This document shows positions 9,505-20,136 of a stretch of 64,000 nucleotides of DNA, in pieces. The DNA is taken from contig JAIXOQ010000031.1 in assembly GCA_027486675.1 (NCBI GenBank), positions 1 through 64,000 of the forward strand. Reading direction: 5' to 3'. The DNA comes from Pseudomonadota bacterium (GTDB lineage Bacteria > Bdellovibrionota > UBA1018 > CAIMNF01). The translations under genes were made by a program, and so were the position numbers. Position 1 is the stretch's first letter, and each line of letters starts with the position of its first letter. The notes under the pieces were generated by a model that saw only the letters and a program-made list of their open reading frames with translations, was not told the DNA's origin and did not search any database.

Positions 9505-10287
9505 CTATTTTGAACGAAGGGTTACTGTGAGCCCATCATACGCAAGGGCGATGTTTTTTGGGAGTAAACGCGATGCCTTCTTGAAGTCGAAATCATGACT
9601 GAGATGGGTGAAGACGGTCTTTTTGGCGTTGATTAAACGGGCGTAATCGAGTGCTTGGTCAAAAGTCAGGTGCGTGTCGTGGCTTTGAAAGCGCAAACAA
9701 TCGAGCACCAATAACGAAAGACCCTGGAGTTTTTCGAGGCTCTTTCCGGAAATATGGTTGCAGTCTGTGATGTAGGCCGCTTTCCCGAATCGAAAACCAG
9801 CTACACGCTGAGTGCCGTGGTCTACGGGGATGGGTTGGATGGTGATGCCCTGGGCTATGAATTCTGGCCCATCTAGATCAAAGGGAATGAGATCAAGCTG
9901 TGCGATTCCACCACCGACAAGGCGTGTATTTTTTTGAAAGAGATAGGGGTAGCGGTTCCGAAGTTCTCTCTCTGTCCATTCGTGCGCGTAGATGGGGATA
10001 TTCGATTTTTGCACGAAGTTAAAACTTCGTAAGTCATCAATCCCCGCCAGATGATCCGCGTGAGGATGCGTGTAGAGCACAAAGTCCACACGCTTAATGT
10101 TTTCCCGCAGAGACTGTTGCCTGAAATCAGGTGATGTGTCGATGAGAAAACTTTTGCCTTTCAGGCGCACCCATACCGAAGCACGCAGACGTTTATTTTT
10201 TTTATCCTTGGATCTACAGACCTGACATTTGCAGAGGACGAGTGGGACACCGGAAGATGTACCACAGCCCAAAATCGTCAATTGCAT
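9505..10287 (-). CDS. MBL-fold metallohydrolase, PhnP-like
   Basis: LGCGTSSGVP, HPHADHLAGIDDLR, PVDHGTQRVAGFRFG, cysteine-rich CKCQVCRSKD insert. Confidence 0.85.
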   Translation of the reverse strand: MQLTILGCGTSSGVPLVLCKCQVCRSKDKKNKRLRASVWVRLKGKSFLIDTSPDFRQQSLRENIKRVDFVLYTHPHADHLAGIDDLRSFNFVQKSNIPIYAHEWTERELRNRYPYLFQKNTRLVGGGIAQLDLIPFDLDGPEFIAQGITIQPIPVDHGTQRVAGFRFGKAAYITDCNHISGKSLEKLQGLSLLVLDCLRFQSHDTHLTFDQALDYARLINAKKTVFTHLSHDFDFKKASRLLPKNIALAYDGLTVTLRSK

Positions 10288-10320
10288 CTTGCCAGCATGT
10301 TACACTGCCTAGGGAGTTTC

Positions 10321-11328
10321 ATGAAAATCCTCGTGACTGGTGCCAGTGGTTTTATTGGTAGTGCTTTAGTCTCGAGTCTGGCGGGAGCCGGACATGAGGT
10401 GCGTGCGCTCATGCGGGGGAGTGCCTCCGATCGGTACTTAAAGGGCGTTGCTTTCGAACGAGTCACTGGTGATCTGCGGGACTTTCGTTCTCTTTCTGAG
10501 GCCTGTGCTGGGATTGACGTAGTCTTTCATCTTGCTGGGCTGACTCAAGCTCTTTCCCGTAAGGACTATTTCGCGTTTAACGCAGAGGGAACAAAAAACC
10601 TAGCCCTTGCCGCTCGCGACTCAGGAAAAATCCAGCGGTTCATCTACGTTTCTTCGCTTGCTGCAGCGGGTCCAAATTACTCTCTGATCCCTAAGATAGA
10701 GTCGGATCCAGATTTCCCTGTCTCCGCTTATGGCGAAAGTAAGCTGCGAGGTGAACTTTACCTTGATGAGCTAAAGGCGATGTTGCCTGTGACGATTGTC
10801 AGACCCCCAATTGTTTATGGCCCTCGTGACCCTGGATTACTGGTCTTTTTTCAGGCGATCTCCCATCTTATTTTTCCTGTTCTCAAGGGCGACACCAACA
10901 CAACGCATAAGTATTACAGCGCAATCTATGTCGATGACTTGGTCTCTCTCCTGATGCTCACCCTTTCTGAAGGGGCGCTCAAACTTCAAAGCGGTGAAAA
11001 ATTTTACGCATGTGATGGAAGTGTCTATACCTACGATCACTTGCTCACCACGATTGCAAAAATCATGAAAGTAGATCCAGTTGCAGTTCGAGTTCCGCGT
11101 TTTGTATTAAATCTAGTCGCACGGATTTTAGATATTGTTGCCAAAATTCTGGGGAAATCGATGCCCCTTTCGATGGATAAATTTGCAGAGCTCGATGCTG
11201 ACTATTGGCTCTGTTCTAATGAAAAAGCTCGCCGCTTGTTGGGGTATCAACCAAAAATGGCTTTGGAGGATGGTTTAGTGCAAGCGCTCAAGTGGTATCA
11301 AGAGCAAGACAAAATCACATTGTCGTAG
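10321..11328 (+). CDS. NAD-dependent epimerase/dehydratase (SDR)
   Basis: MKILVTGASGFIGSALV Rossmann motif, YGESKLRGE catalytic motif; start moved from 10282 to ATG 10321. Confidence 0.88.
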   Translation: MKILVTGASGFIGSALVSSLAGAGHEVRALMRGSASDRYLKGVAFERVTGDLRDFRSLSEACAGIDVVFHLAGLTQALSRKDYFAFNAEGTKNLALAARDSGKIQRFIYVSSLAAAGPNYSLIPKIESDPDFPVSAYGESKLRGELYLDELKAMLPVTIVRPPIVYGPRDPGLLVFFQAISHLIFPVLKGDTNTTHKYYSAIYVDDLVSLLMLTLSEGALKLQSGEKFYACDGSVYTYDHLLTTIAKIMKVDPVAVRVPRFVLNLVARILDIVAKILGKSMPLSMDKFAELDADYWLCSNEKARRLLGYQPKMALEDGLVQALKWYQEQDKITLS

Positions 11329-11674
11329 ATTCGGCTGCAGATCTGCCTGCTGTACTGCTTCTTCCCTGAAGCAATGCTCCCGGGCGCACGACTAGGCGCG
11401 GCGATGAGATATCGCCTATGACCTTTCCGGTTGCCTCAATGATCACTCTGTTCTTTGCGTGAATATTACCCAGTACAGTTCCGGAGATGACCAAATCGCA
11501 GCCTTCAATCTCACCTTCGATCAGTCCTGACTCCTGAATGACAATGAGACTATCTGCAGCTCCAATGACCTTGCCTTGAATACGACCGTAGAGATGTGCT
11601 TCTCCCTCAATACGGAGCTTTCCGTCAATTTGGGTCTGCTCATCTATTGTCGTCATCCATACTTGTGTATTCAT
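11315..11674 (-). CDS. Bactofilin (polymer-forming cytoskeletal protein)
   Basis: 119 aa; repeating hydrophobic/Gly pattern IDGKLRIEGEAHLYGRIQGKVIGAADSLIVIQESGLIEGEIEG, VIGDISSPRLVVRPGALLQG. Confidence 0.88.
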   Translation of the reverse strand: MNTQVWMTTIDEQTQIDGKLRIEGEAHLYGRIQGKVIGAADSLIVIQESGLIEGEIEGCDLVISGTVLGNIHAKNRVIIEATGKVIGDISSPRLVVRPGALLQGRSSTAGRSAAESTTM

Positions 11675-12465
11675 CTTGCGCCACTTGGGATTGGGAAGTT
11701 TTCAGTCAATATTAGATTTTTTTGAAGGTCAAAGAAGTAGACCTGAATCTCCCTGAGATCTCCAGGCGACTCGACAGGACCAAAGGTAGCCTTCAGTACG
11801 CGGAACCGTGAGACCGAGAAAAATTCACCCCGATCAACCTCTACGACCGCGCGTGTAGCATCAATGTTGAGTGCGCCCCTTGGATGGGCGAGCACACGAT
11901 CTTCTCCACGCGCGAGCGCGACGATGCGTCCTTGTTGGTTGCCTTCACCGGGGTTTCCAAAAAGTACGTTGAGCGTGAACTCGATGTACTTGCCGCGCAC
12001 AACAATTCGGGGTTGTTCCGTGCGAATGGTTGCTGCCGTATTGCTTCGGTTCGTAACACCGTCGGCTAAGCCATTCCAGAATCCTGGTTTTCCGCTGAGC
12101 GCTACAGACCCTAGTGGGGGTGCCGCTGGTTCATCGGTCGCTAAGCGATCGACGGACGTCGCGCTACCGGCGGGTGCACTTGAGGCCACATTATTGGGAA
12201 GGGCTGTTCCCTTTCGCTCAAGAGCGATACGTAACGCTTGGATTTCATCTTCCAGTTCCCTGAGCTTTTGTGGGGAGGCGTCCTGTACTAAAGCCCGCTC
12301 ACGTATGAGGAGCGCAGAGGTTGCAAGCGCAATGATGATTGCCACGGTAAAGATGATTGCACTGCGCTGAAACCACTGAACCGGGACCCTGAAGGTGCGC
12401 GGGCGCAGACCTTCAAAAGAAGTCGTGACCGTCAGCAGTTTGCCATTCTTGATTCCGTTACCCAC
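11671..12465 (-). CDS. Single-TM protein with coiled coil, adjacent to bactofilin
   Basis: 264 aa; TM AIIFTVAIIIALATSALLI then coiled coil and a C-terminal beta-rich region; 4-bp overlap with bactofilin. Confidence 0.65.
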   Translation of the reverse strand: MGNGIKNGKLLTVTTSFEGLRPRTFRVPVQWFQRSAIIFTVAIIIALATSALLIRERALVQDASPQKLRELEDEIQALRIALERKGTALPNNVASSAPAGSATSVDRLATDEPAAPPLGSVALSGKPGFWNGLADGVTNRSNTAATIRTEQPRIVVRGKYIEFTLNVLFGNPGEGNQQGRIVALARGEDRVLAHPRGALNIDATRAVVEVDRGEFFSVSRFRVLKATFGPVESPGDLREIQVYFFDLQKNLILTENFPIPSGAR

Positions 12466-12584
12466 TGTCCTCTAATTTACACGATTTCAGGGATCGGAAT
12501 CGCCAAAACTTTGTTTGTATCCTTTATGTTCAGACCCGAAAGTACCCTAAGATTTGTCTGTCCCAGTGCCGAGAAGTAGAAAGG

Positions 12585-13988
12585 ATGAAACTCCTTCTTC
12601 TTGAGCCGCAAGGTCCAGAGCACCACCCAACAGTAGAGGCCCTTCGAAAATCGGGTGTTGGAGCTCTTTATGCGCGCTCGACCAAGGATGCTGAATGGAT
12701 TCTTAAGACCCATGGCGACAGCTTGGATGCAATCGTGGTCCACGAAACTGCGCAAGAGTGGGTGGAAGCAAAAAGAGCGGACGGAAAACAATCCGCAATG
12801 GCATATATCCTTGCCTCACAGAAAATGACTCCGCGGGATTTCCTGAAGCATCAGAATGGAAAGAATGCAGCAAATGCTTACATTGCTGCCCCCATTCAAG
12901 CTGCTGAACTCCAGGGGAAACTAAAAAAAATCCTCAATTTCTCGGAGCCAGAACGTACGAATGTTCGTGCGACGACCTCCGCTTCGCCGAGGTCAAGTTC
13001 CGGTCTCGCGCTTGAGGAGGTTTCGGGGCAGCTCGCGCTGCCTGTGCTTCCGAAGTCGACCATTCAATTTGATGCCCCAGAGCAGACGCATGCCCGCGTG
13101 TATGAGGCTCCTCCAGATGAGGGCCGCACCAAGGTCATCCAGTTGACCCCGATTCTAGAACCCGCACCAGCAGCCGCTGAAGAAGGCACAAAGATTATCG
13201 ATCTGCACTCACAGGTCATTCAGCCACAACCTTTCGAGGATGTTACTTCTGCGTCGAACCCCGTGCCGGCTCCAAAAGAGCAAGAACTCGTGTTCGATGA
13301 TCTCAAGGAATTTAAGGTCGAAAACATCGTCCCCGATCAGCTCCTCGAGCCTATTGTCTTTAGCCAAGAAACGGCTTCTTCGCCGGATCAGGAAACATTA
13401 CGTAAGTACCTGAACCTCAGAGAGCAAGACATCTCGGTTATGACTGGAAAGCTTAAGGCTTACCAGGACCGGACCGGGAAGCTTGAAGCAGCATTGCAGG
13501 CGGAAAGAGCTAAGAACTTGGAGTTCCAGCAGTTGACCCGAATGCAGGAACAGCGACTAGAGACTTACGATAAAGAAAAAGAGATCGAAATTGCGATGGT
13601 CCTTCTACGCGCAGAGGATCTTGAGCGAGAGTTACGGCAGAAAAATGAAAAAGCGGGCGCACTCGACGCTCGATTACGCCAAGCAAAGAGCGAGATTGAG
13701 CGAGTAAAAGAGCGCATTCGCCTCGATATTCGACGCATCCGGGTGCGCGAGAAAGAACTCGAAAATCAGCTCGAAGTGCTAAAAAAAGACTCAGAACGTC
13801 TGATATCTGCGCGAGATGAAAAAGTTCTCGAACTCAAGCGAAAACTGGATGTGATGGAGTTTAATATGGAACTTCTCCAGGAGCAGCTCGCTGAAGAGAA
13901 GCATTCGGCCGAAAATCTTCGCCAAAAGCTAAAAGATGCGGCTCTTGCCATGCGCCAAGCAGGCGGTTTCCTTGAAGAGGCTTCGTAA
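12585..13988 (+). CDS. Hypothetical protein with degenerate receiver-like N-terminus and long C-terminal coiled coil
   Basis: 467 aa; MKLLLLEPQGPEHHPTVEALRKSG N-term; heptad-rich residues ~280-460. Confidence 0.65.
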   Translation: MKLLLLEPQGPEHHPTVEALRKSGVGALYARSTKDAEWILKTHGDSLDAIVVHETAQEWVEAKRADGKQSAMAYILASQKMTPRDFLKHQNGKNAANAYIAAPIQAAELQGKLKKILNFSEPERTNVRATTSASPRSSSGLALEEVSGQLALPVLPKSTIQFDAPEQTHARVYEAPPDEGRTKVIQLTPILEPAPAAAEEGTKIIDLHSQVIQPQPFEDVTSASNPVPAPKEQELVFDDLKEFKVENIVPDQLLEPIVFSQETASSPDQETLRKYLNLREQDISVMTGKLKAYQDRTGKLEAALQAERAKNLEFQQLTRMQEQRLETYDKEKEIEIAMVLLRAEDLERELRQKNEKAGALDARLRQAKSEIERVKERIRLDIRRIRVREKELENQLEVLKKDSERLISARDEKVLELKRKLDVMEFNMELLQEQLAEEKHSAENLRQKLKDAALAMRQAGGFLEEAS

Positions 13989-14007
13989 CTTCGTTATCCT
14001 TTAAGGT

Positions 14008-15672
14008 GTGAAGCCTAAGCAAAAGAAGTTCATTTTTGTTACTGGTGGCGTTCTCTCTAGCATTGGCAAAGGGATTTGTGCCGCCTCTCTTGGGATGTTG
14101 CTCGAAGAGAGGGGGATCAAAGTCGCGATGGTCAAGATGGACCCGTACTTAAACGTCGATCCCGGCACCATGAGCCCTTTCCAACACGGCGAAGTTTTCG
14201 TATTGGATGATGGAACTGAAACCGATCTCGATCTTGGGCACTACTCCCGTTTTGTTCATACGGCGGTCTTTTCAAAGCGGAACAGTTTTACTGCCGGAAA
14301 AGTGTACGACGCTGTGATCCGACGGGAACGTCAAGGCGGCTACCTCGGGAAAACAGTTCAGGTGATTCCGCATATTACAGATGAAATCAAAGCCCGCGTT
14401 CATGAGGCAGTTGCTGATGTGGATCTTGGAATTATCGAAGTTGGCGGCACAGTCGGTGATATCGAAAGCCTTCCTTTCTTAGAAGCGATACGCCAGATTC
14501 GCCAGGAAGAGGGTGCTGCGAACGTTTTGTTTGCGCATCTCACTCTCGTGCCATTTATCGCAGCTGCAGGTGAACTAAAAACAAAGCCGACACAGCATAG
14601 TGTGAAGGAGCTTCGCGAGATTGGGATTCAGCCGGATCTTTTGGTTTGCCGTACCGATCGGCCTCTCGCACGTGAGATCAAGGATAAAATTGGCCTGTTT
14701 TGTAACGTCGCAGCCGATTGCGTGTTTAGCGCTGAGGATGCTGCTTCTATTTATGATGTGCCGCTGAACCTGGCCGCTGAGGGGTTAGACGACAAGGTTG
14801 TGGAGAAACTAGGCATATGGACGGGGCGCCCAGATCTTTCGAAGTGGCGCGCGATGGTGAACACCATTCACAATCCGAAATCCGAAGTCCGCATCGGAAT
14901 CGTCGGCAAGTACACGGACTGGCGGGATACTTATAAGTCGATCTCTGAGTCTTTGGTGCATGGTGGGGTGGCCAATCAAACCCGAGTTGTCCCTGTGTAC
15001 ATTGATAGCGAAAAAGTCGAAGCAGGTGATCTTTCTGAGATTGAAAAAGTCTCTGGCTTACTTGTGCCCGGCGGATTCGGTGAGCGTGGCATAGAAGGAA
15101 AGATTCGCGCCATCGAGTATGCCCGCACAGAGAATGTCCCATTTTTTGGCATTTGTTTGGGGATGCAGCTAGCCGTGATTGAGTTTGCTCGCCATGTCGC
15201 GGGTCTGGATCATGCGAACTCGGCCGAATTTAAGCCTGGGAATGATCAAAATGTGATCGACCTTATGGAGGCTCAGAAGGGAATTGAAGACCTAGGCGGA
15301 ACTATGCGACTTGGGGCCTATACGTGTCTTATCACAGCGAAGGTCATGGGCAAGGCCACCCACGCGTATGAAGCCTATAAGAAAGAAAAAATCTCAGAGC
15401 GGCACCGGCACAGATTTGAGGTTTCGAATCGGTTTCGGCCCATGCTTGAAGAAAAGGGCCTAGTCGTCGGTGGGGTCTATAGGGACGCCAAAACGACCAC
15501 GGAGCTCGTGGAGATGGTAGAACTGCCCACACACCCTTGGTTTTTAGGCTGTCAGTTCCACCCAGAGCTCCAGAGTAAGCCCCTTGACCCGCACCCACTC
15601 TTTACTCAGTTCATTAAGGCAGCTCTTTTAGCTGCGAAAGGCACTCAACAAAAGCTCAAGGGCATCTCATAA
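14008..15672 (+). CDS. pyrG: CTP synthase (GTG start)
   Basis: [75 protein letters not shown]. Confidence 0.98.
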   Translation: MKPKQKKFIFVTGGVLSSIGKGICAASLGMLLEERGIKVAMVKMDPYLNVDPGTMSPFQHGEVFVLDDGTETDLDLGHYSRFVHTAVFSKRNSFTAGKVYDAVIRRERQGGYLGKTVQVIPHITDEIKARVHEAVADVDLGIIEVGGTVGDIESLPFLEAIRQIRQEEGAANVLFAHLTLVPFIAAAGELKTKPTQHSVKELREIGIQPDLLVCRTDRPLAREIKDKIGLFCNVAADCVFSAEDAASIYDVPLNLAAEGLDDKVVEKLGIWTGRPDLSKWRAMVNTIHNPKSEVRIGIVGKYTDWRDTYKSISESLVHGGVANQTRVVPVYIDSEKVEAGDLSEIEKVSGLLVPGGFGERGIEGKIRAIEYARTENVPFFGICLGMQLAVIEFARHVAGLDHANSAEFKPGNDQNVIDLMEAQKGIEDLGGTMRLGAYTCLITAKVMGKATHAYEAYKKEKISERHRHRFEVSNRFRPMLEEKGLVVGGVYRDAKTTTELVEMVELPTHPWFLGCQFHPELQSKPLDPHPLFTQFIKAALLAAKGTQQKLKGIS

Positions 15673-15679
15673 TCCCTAG

Positions 15680-16528
15680 ATGATCGTAATCGCGGGTCCT
15701 TGTGTGATTGAGAGTGAGTCCCTTTGTCTTGAGGTTGCAAAGTCCTTAAAGGCACAGCTTTCTGGGCTACCTATTGAACTGATCTTTAAGGCGTCTTTTG
15801 ATAAGGCAAATCGGTCGGCCGGGTCGTCATTCCGCGGACCAGGGCTTGAGGCTGGCGTGGAAATCTTAAAGAGAGTTCGGGACGCATCAGGCCTCCCCGT
15901 GTTGACCGATGTTCACACTCCTGAGCAGTGTGAACCCGTAGCCAAGAAAATAGACTTTCTTCAGATCCCCGCGTTCCTCTGCAGGCAGACCGATTTAGTG
16001 GTTGCAGCTGCGGAGTCCGCAGCGCGCCATCAGCGAAGACTCAACATCAAAAAGGGCCAATTCATGGCGCCTTGGGATGCAAAAAACATAGTCGATAAAG
16101 TGCAGGCGGTTGCGCCAACTTTAGGTGATGATCGTTTGTTCATCACAGAGCGTGGAGTGACCCATGGTTACAATGCTCTCGTGGTGGATATGATTTCATT
16201 TATGGAGCTGCGTAAGAATCGAGCGGGCGTGATCTACGATGCGACGCACTCGATCCAGCAGCCGGGAGCTGCGTCCGGCGGCACAACGACGGGCGGGAAA
16301 AGAGAATATCTTGAAGTCCTTGCGCGGGCAGCTTTCGCAGCCGGAGCACAGCATCTTTTCTTGGAGTGTCACCCTGATCCAAAAGTTGCAAAAAGCGATG
16401 GTCCAAATGCCATGCCGCTTGAGCACGTGGGCGCTTTTATTCGGCAGATTCTCTCATTTCGGGATCTTTCAGAAAAACTTCCTTACCTTTTACCAGAAGC
16501 CCGCGCGAATCAGAGCCGCGCGACGTGA
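15680..16528 (+). CDS. kdsA: 3-deoxy-8-phosphooctulonate synthase (KDO8P synthase)
   Basis: MIVIAGPCVIESE, IFKASFDKANRSAGSSFRGPGLEAG, TDVHTPEQ, IQIPAFLCRQTDL-like segment. Confidence 0.96.
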   Translation: MIVIAGPCVIESESLCLEVAKSLKAQLSGLPIELIFKASFDKANRSAGSSFRGPGLEAGVEILKRVRDASGLPVLTDVHTPEQCEPVAKKIDFLQIPAFLCRQTDLVVAAAESAARHQRRLNIKKGQFMAPWDAKNIVDKVQAVAPTLGDDRLFITERGVTHGYNALVVDMISFMELRKNRAGVIYDATHSIQQPGAASGGTTTGGKREYLEVLARAAFAAGAQHLFLECHPDPKVAKSDGPNAMPLEHVGAFIRQILSFRDLSEKLPYLLPEARANQSRAT

Positions 16529-17316
16529 GGTTCTTGAAGTCTAGATCGTCAGCCGCCTTATTAATCTTGTGTGCTGCGGGCTGCACACCAGACTTGAAGC
16601 TCATGCGCACGCACTACGCCAAGGTTGTTTATTCTGGGCCAAAAAAGCCCTTTGACGTCGTTGTGACCAAGGACAGGCCTAAGGATTATGTTCCGATTGG
16701 TGGAATATCGCTGGCCATGCAAGGGGCTGTCATTGTTTCAGAAGACTGGACCTTCTATCAGCATGAGGGTTTTGATCCACATGAAATGAAAGAAGCCCTC
16801 AAAGACTCGATTGAAGAAGGGCATCTTACTCGCGGGGCATCCACAATCACGCAGCAGGTTGCTCGGAACGTCTATTTGAGCCAAGAGAAGAGCATCATTC
16901 GAAAGATTCGTGAACTCTGGATTGCCTCCAAGATGGAAAAGGTACTCACAAAAAAGAAGATCCTCGAGATCTATCTCAATATCGCAGAGATGGGTGAGGG
17001 GATCTTCGGCGTTGGGGCAGCAGCGAGGTACTATTTTGATAAGGCCCCGAGCGATCTTTTGCCCAAGGAGGCTGCATTTTTGGCCATGCTGCTCCCGAGT
17101 CCAAAAAAGTATTCCGTTAGTTTTCGGAAGAAACAGCTGACTCCCTTTGCCCGTAAGATCATCCGTTCGATCCTGACCAAGATGGAGAAAGCGGGTTACA
17201 TCACGGAGCTTCAGCATCAAATTGCGTCCGCCGAAAAATTGACGTTTGAGTCTCGCTCTTCTGTGCCAGATGCGTCTGACGACGCTGCTACACTGGAAGA
17301 CGAGGAACAGGATTGA
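16525..17316 (+). CDS. Monofunctional peptidoglycan glycosyltransferase (GT51), MtgA-like
   Basis: VSEDWTFYQHEGFDPHEMKEAL, RGASTITQQVARNVYLS, EIYLNIAEMGEGIFGVGAAARYYF; N-term ILCAAGC resembles a lipobox. Confidence 0.9.
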   Translation: MRFLKSRSSAALLILCAAGCTPDLKLMRTHYAKVVYSGPKKPFDVVVTKDRPKDYVPIGGISLAMQGAVIVSEDWTFYQHEGFDPHEMKEALKDSIEEGHLTRGASTITQQVARNVYLSQEKSIIRKIRELWIASKMEKVLTKKKILEIYLNIAEMGEGIFGVGAAARYYFDKAPSDLLPKEAAFLAMLLPSPKKYSVSFRKKQLTPFARKIIRSILTKMEKAGYITELQHQIASAEKLTFESRSSVPDASDDAATLEDEEQD

Positions 17317-18548
17317 AAACCAAGAAAAACAGCCGCAGATATTTGATTTTAGTAGGAAGCCTCTTCGTCGGAGTTTTCTCTTTTTGGATTGGCCAACAGG
17401 TTGAGAAGCATCGCTTCTTTACGAAAACCGAATTTCAAAAGCTGATCGGTCCGTCCGTGACCCGAGATCACCAGCAATTTCTGAGCAACCGCATCGCGCT
17501 TGCAGGGGATGAGGGTGAGCTCACTCTAGATTACTCGATTGATGCATCGCTTCAGTTGCTTGCGGAGCAGATGTTTGAAGGTTATCGCCCAGACTACGGT
17601 GCTTTGGTCGCTGTAGATGCAGAGACCGGTCGAGTGCTTGCGGCAGCGTCCTATGACCGTGCCTATCAGCTTGCGGGCAATCCAGTCTTAGATGCCACTT
17701 TGCCGGCGGCCTCCGTCTTTAAAGTCATCACAGCTGCGGCTGCCATCGAAGAAACCAAACTCAAGCCTGGTTCGACCATTGCGTTTTCTGGCCGGGATCA
17801 CACACTTTATCGCTCCAATGTCTTGAAAGAAGAAGTGCGAGGTTGGCGCCGTGTTTCTACTTTGAAAGATGCATTCGCGCGATCCATCAACACGGTCTTT
17901 GGTCGTTTAGGGGTATTTAATGTTGGGGAAGCTTCGATCATTTCGTACTCCAAACGTTTCGGATTTAATCAGTCAATTCCATCTGAGTTTGAGATCGAAC
18001 CTTCCAAGCTAGGTGAAGTGAAAGACCGTTGGGGCCTTGCCGAGGTCGCTTCAGGATTTACGAAGAACACGACACTGAGCCCCATTCACGGAGCCATGAT
18101 TGCGGCAAGTATCGTGAATGATGGAAAAATGATGGAGCCTTATTTCATTCAAAGTGCGATGCGCTCTGATGGTCGGATTGTTTACCGAGCTGAGCCCAAG
18201 ATGTTAGCCCAAGCTGTTTCTCCTGATACTGCGCGTGAACTTCGGGAACTCATGAATGAGACCATCGTTTCTGGAACCTCTAGAAAAAGTTTTCGGGGGT
18301 TCTTTAAAGGCACCTACCGGGAGCTTGATGTGGGCGGGAAAACGGGTTCGCTTACGTCTATGGCGCCACACGGTAAGGTGGATTGGTTTGTGGGATATGC
18401 CATGGCTCAGGGCCGCAAAATTGCGGTGTCTGTCATGACCGTGCACAAGAAATATTGGACCGTAAAATCGGCATATTTAGCGCGTAGAACCTTTGAAAAG
18501 GCCTTTGAAGAGCTCGTTCGCCGCAAACAGAAGCTCGACGCAACCTGA
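17313..18548 (+). CDS. Penicillin-binding protein transpeptidase domain protein (no GT domain)
   Basis: SVFK, SIN, KTGS active-site motifs; N-terminal TM. Confidence 0.9.
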   Translation: MKTKKNSRRYLILVGSLFVGVFSFWIGQQVEKHRFFTKTEFQKLIGPSVTRDHQQFLSNRIALAGDEGELTLDYSIDASLQLLAEQMFEGYRPDYGALVAVDAETGRVLAAASYDRAYQLAGNPVLDATLPAASVFKVITAAAAIEETKLKPGSTIAFSGRDHTLYRSNVLKEEVRGWRRVSTLKDAFARSINTVFGRLGVFNVGEASIISYSKRFGFNQSIPSEFEIEPSKLGEVKDRWGLAEVASGFTKNTTLSPIHGAMIAASIVNDGKMMEPYFIQSAMRSDGRIVYRAEPKMLAQAVSPDTARELRELMNETIVSGTSRKSFRGFFKGTYRELDVGGKTGSLTSMAPHGKVDWFVGYAMAQGRKIAVSVMTVHKKYWTVKSAYLARRTFEKAFEELVRRKQKLDAT

Positions 18549-18578
18549 TTTGCCGGAATCCTGCCAAAAAGGTATGAT

Positions 18579-19793
18579 ATGGGGGTAGTCGTCATGTCAT
18601 CAACTCGTGCAATTTACCTCGATTCCCACGCCACAACCCCCCTCGATCCTCGAGTTTTTGAGGAGATGAAGCCGTGGTTTGTGGAGCGTTTTGGAAATCC
18701 ATCTTCAAAGCTCCATCCTTATGGGTGGGAAGCGCTCTCGGGTGTTGAGCTCGCGCGCCGAAAATTAGGTGCATCTTTGTTTGCACCAGCGGATGGGGTC
18801 CTTTTTACCGCTTCTGCCACGGAAGCTAATCACCTGGTACTTCTTGGCCTCCTTCCGGAATTGAAACGTCGGAATCGGACGAAGATCATTTCGATCGCGA
18901 TTGAGCACGCATCCGTTTTAGGTGCGCTCGATGAAGCAAAGGCACAGGGCGCTGAAGTGATCCTTGTGCCTGTTGATTCTGCTGGGCGCGTGAATCTGAA
19001 TGCCTTGGGTCAGATTTTGGATTCTACGGTGGGGCTCGTTTCGATTGCTTGGGCCAATCATGAGGTTGGGACTTTGCAGCCGATGCGGGAGATCGTAGAG
19101 CTGAGCCGTGCCCGTGGAGTCTTGGTGCATTCAGATGCAGTGCAGGCATTTGGAAAAGTTCCTGTTGAAATGAATTTACCAGGCTCGCCCGATTTTTTAA
19201 CATTAAGCGCCCATAAAGTTTACGGACCTAAAGGTGCCGGCAGTGTGGTGGCCAGGGACGCTGCGACGTTGAAACTCCTCACACCCCAAGTGCGTGGTGG
19301 ATCCCAAGAATTCGGGCTACGTGCAGGAACCCACAATGTGCCCGCGATCGTTGGATTCGCGGCCGCAGCTGAGTTCGCTTTGCAGGATCTCTCAAGGCAC
19401 TCGGCCCAGATGTCATCCCTTCGAGATCAGCTTTGGAATGATCTCCAGCAAAACTTACAAGGAGCCGTGAGAAGAAACGGCTGTGTGGAGTGTTCACTGC
19501 CTCATTCTTTAAACGTTAGTTTTTTAGGCATCGACGGTGCCGCACTGTTTAGTCGCACGCGTGGTATCGCCGTATCGAATGCCTCTGCATGTTTAAATGG
19601 GAAGCAAGATTACTCTCAGGTCCTTGTGGAGCTTGGGGCCACTGAAGCCGCTTCCCGCGCAAGCATGCGCATTGCTTTGTCACCGTGGACAACGCCGGAA
19701 GAAATAACGCAAGCAGGCAAAATTATTGTTCAGGCAGTAAAAGAACTACTCCATTTTGAAATGAGCTTAAACACACAGGGAGTCAGACCATGA
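18579..19793 (+). CDS. Cysteine desulfurase (NifS/IscS family)
   Basis: YLDSHATTPLDPRV, FTASATEANHLVL, SAHKVYGPKGAGSVVAR (PLP Lys), SNASACLNG. Confidence 0.93.
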   Translation: MGVVVMSSTRAIYLDSHATTPLDPRVFEEMKPWFVERFGNPSSKLHPYGWEALSGVELARRKLGASLFAPADGVLFTASATEANHLVLLGLLPELKRRNRTKIISIAIEHASVLGALDEAKAQGAEVILVPVDSAGRVNLNALGQILDSTVGLVSIAWANHEVGTLQPMREIVELSRARGVLVHSDAVQAFGKVPVEMNLPGSPDFLTLSAHKVYGPKGAGSVVARDAATLKLLTPQVRGGSQEFGLRAGTHNVPAIVGFAAAAEFALQDLSRHSAQMSSLRDQLWNDLQQNLQGAVRRNGCVECSLPHSLNVSFLGIDGAALFSRTRGIAVSNASACLNGKQDYSQVLVELGATEAASRASMRIALSPWTTPEEITQAGKIIVQAVKELLHFEMSLNTQGVRP

Positions 19794-20122
19794 TTCAACT
19801 TACAGACAAAGCAGTTTTAGAGATCCGCCGATTAAAAAGTGCAGAGGAAACGAAGAACGATCCTTCATTCCTCCGTGTTCAGGTGATTGGTGGGGGCTGT
19901 TCAGGCATGAGCTATAAGCTCGGCTTTGAAGCGGGCGCCCCCACGGATAAGGATAAAGTGTTCGAGCGCGACGGCGTGCAGCTCGTCATCGATTCCAAGA
20001 GCTATGTATTTTTATCGGGTACCGAGCTTGATTTTTCGGATGGACTAAACGGTAAGGGCTTTGTCTTTAACAATCCAAATGCAAAACGGACTTGTGGTTG
20101 TGGATCTAGCTTTTCAACTTGA
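19790..20122 (+). CDS. IscA/ErpA-type iron-sulfur assembly protein
   Basis: VQVIGGGCSGMSYKLGF, KRTCGCGSSF (three conserved Cys). Confidence 0.93.
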   Translation: MIQLTDKAVLEIRRLKSAEETKNDPSFLRVQVIGGGCSGMSYKLGFEAGAPTDKDKVFERDGVQLVIDSKSYVFLSGTELDFSDGLNGKGFVFNNPNAKRTCGCGSSFST

Positions 20123-20136
20123 TTAGGATAGGACCC

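Noticed and set aside
11864-12370. 168-aa plus-strand ORF
   Set aside because: Antisense to the bactofilin-linked TM gene, low-complexity composition, no SD
14747-15142. 131-aa minus-strand ORF
   Set aside because: Antisense to conserved pyrG; no recognised domain
16738-17220. 160-aa minus-strand ORF
   Set aside because: Fully antisense to the GT51 gene whose motifs are unambiguous
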